Below are positions 5,012-5,562 of a stretch of DNA of 5,562 nucleotides, piece by piece. The position numbers were made by a program, and so were the translations under genes. Source of the DNA: Pseudomonadota bacterium (lineage in GTDB: Bacteria; Pseudomonadota; Gammaproteobacteria; Xanthomonadales; Xanthomonadaceae); assembly GCA_019348095.1 (NCBI GenBank), contig JAHWKC010000170.1:1-5562 (forward strand). The letters run 5' to 3'. How positions within the stretch are numbered: position 1 is the first letter of the stretch; every line of letters starts with the position of its first letter. The notes beneath the pieces are model-generated. The model saw nothing but the letters and a program-made list of their open reading frames with translations. It was not told the origin of the DNA and ran no database searches.

Positions 5012-5562
5012 ATGTCGATGACCTCCCGTGTCCTGCTCGCCCTGGTCCTGGGCGCCCTGGTCGGCCTCGCCCTGGCATGGGGCGATGCCGCGCTGGCGGT
5101 GCGCGTGGCCGATGCGGTGCAGCCGATCGGCCGGCTGTGGTTGAACGCGCTGCAGATGACCGTGGTACCGCTGGTGCTGGCCCTGGTGGTGATCGGGGTG
5201 ACCACGACCAGCAACGCGGCCACCTCGGGTCGCACTGCACGGCGCGCCATCGTGGTGTTCCTGGTACTGCTCAGCGCCGCGGCACTGTTTACCGCGATAG
5301 CGGCGCCAGCGCTGCTGTCGCTGGTGCCGCTCGATCCCGCGCTCACGCAGGCGCTCAGTGCGTCGGTGGCCAGTGGAGCACCGGTGGCCGCGACCGGCTG
5401 GGCCGATGCACTGACCGCGATCATCCCCAGCAACGCCATCGCGGCCGCGGCGCAAAGCGCGATGCTGCCGCTGGTGGTGTTTTCGCTGTTCTTCGGCTTC
5501 GCCCTCACCCGCATCGCCGCCGACCGCCGCCAGCAGGTCGTCGGCATCCTGCAGGCCATTGC
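5012..5562 (+). CDS. Dicarboxylate/amino acid:cation symporter (DAACS family), 3' end outside the window
   Basis: The reading frame from ATG 5012 stays open to the window edge, giving 183 codons of a protein that usually has about 400-450 residues. It is an inner-membrane carrier importing glutamate, aspartate or C4-dicarboxylates with protons or Na+. Hydrophobic segments lie at about 6-23, 42-64, 79-104 and 148-167. Family-typical stretches are RLWLNALQMTVVPLV (41-55) and IIPSNAIAAAAQSAMLPLVV (137-156), followed by a FGFAL segment. The hairpin and NMDGT-type substrate motifs lie beyond the window, so substrate and coupling ion cannot be read. An ATG two codons on (5018) is an equally possible start; only a weak CGAGA precedes. 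Beside the muropeptide genes, uptake of glutamate-like products is plausible but inferred. Confidence 0.88.
   Translation, partial: MSMTSRVLLALVLGALVGLALAWGDAALAVRVADAVQPIGRLWLNALQMTVVPLVLALVVIGVTTTSNAATSGRTARRAIVVFLVLLSAAALFTAIAAPALLSLVPLDPALTQALSASVASGAPVAATGWADALTAIIPSNAIAAAAQSAMLPLVVFSLFFGFALTRIAADRRQQVVGILQAI

Noticed and set aside
5012..5017. ATGTCG at the symporter start as a further copy of the ATGTCGC heptamer
   Set aside because: The seventh base differs, no second copy lies 14 bases away, and the match is only the start codon plus one codon.
4114..5559. 481-residue open frame on the minus strand across the YkuD and symporter genes
   Set aside because: The translation is low-complexity Ala/Arg/Ser-rich with no recognisable domain, and it lies opposite two well-supported genes. 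Long antisense frames are expected at this GC content.

Overview
The window is GC-rich, densely coding and transcribed almost entirely from the + strand. Its protein sequences and intergenic repeats suggest a gammaproteobacterium of the Xanthomonadaceae/Lysobacteraceae type (Xanthomonas, Stenotrophomonas, Lysobacter or Luteimonas). This assignment rests on recalled resemblance, because no search was possible.

Layout. (1) At 135-1631 is an exported NlpC/P60 cysteine peptidase with bacterial SH3 domains, of the gamma-D-glutamyl-diaminopimelate endopeptidase type. (2) At 1840-2934 is an enolase-superfamily dipeptide epimerase whose residues match the L-Ala-D/L-Glu epimerase class closely. (3) At about 2981-3904 is a MurR/RpiR-type regulator (HTH_6 plus SIS) with an unusual repetitive N-terminal extension. 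(4) At 4087-4860 is a lipoprotein with a YkuD (L,D-transpeptidase-like) domain carrying a non-canonical active-site motif. (5) From 5012 past the right edge is a dicarboxylate/amino acid:cation symporter, of which only the N-terminal part is present.

Together these read as a locus for dismantling the stem peptide of peptidoglycan. The NlpC/P60 enzyme would cut between D-Glu and the diamino acid, releasing L-Ala-D-Glu. The epimerase would convert this to L-Ala-L-Glu, which ordinary peptidases can split for use as carbon and nitrogen. The YkuD protein would act on envelope peptidoglycan, the symporter could move glutamate-like products, and the RpiR-type protein would control the set. The arrangement parallels the logic of the Bacillus subtilis ykfABCD region. 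The enzyme families are read from the sequence; the joint pathway is inference.

Intergenic structure. The 208-bp gap at 1632-1839 is pyrimidine-rich near its end and gives the epimerase no visible Shine-Dalgarno. A heptamer-periodic repeat based on ATGTCGC follows the stop codons of both the epimerase and the regulator, bracketing the regulator gene. An imperfect inverted repeat of about 100 bp fills the gap before the YkuD gene. Two hairpin-forming palindromes precede the symporter. Positions 1-134 hold GC-rich sequence with a 12-bp palindrome and no gene I can support. No RNA gene, CRISPR array, insertion sequence or phage gene was seen.
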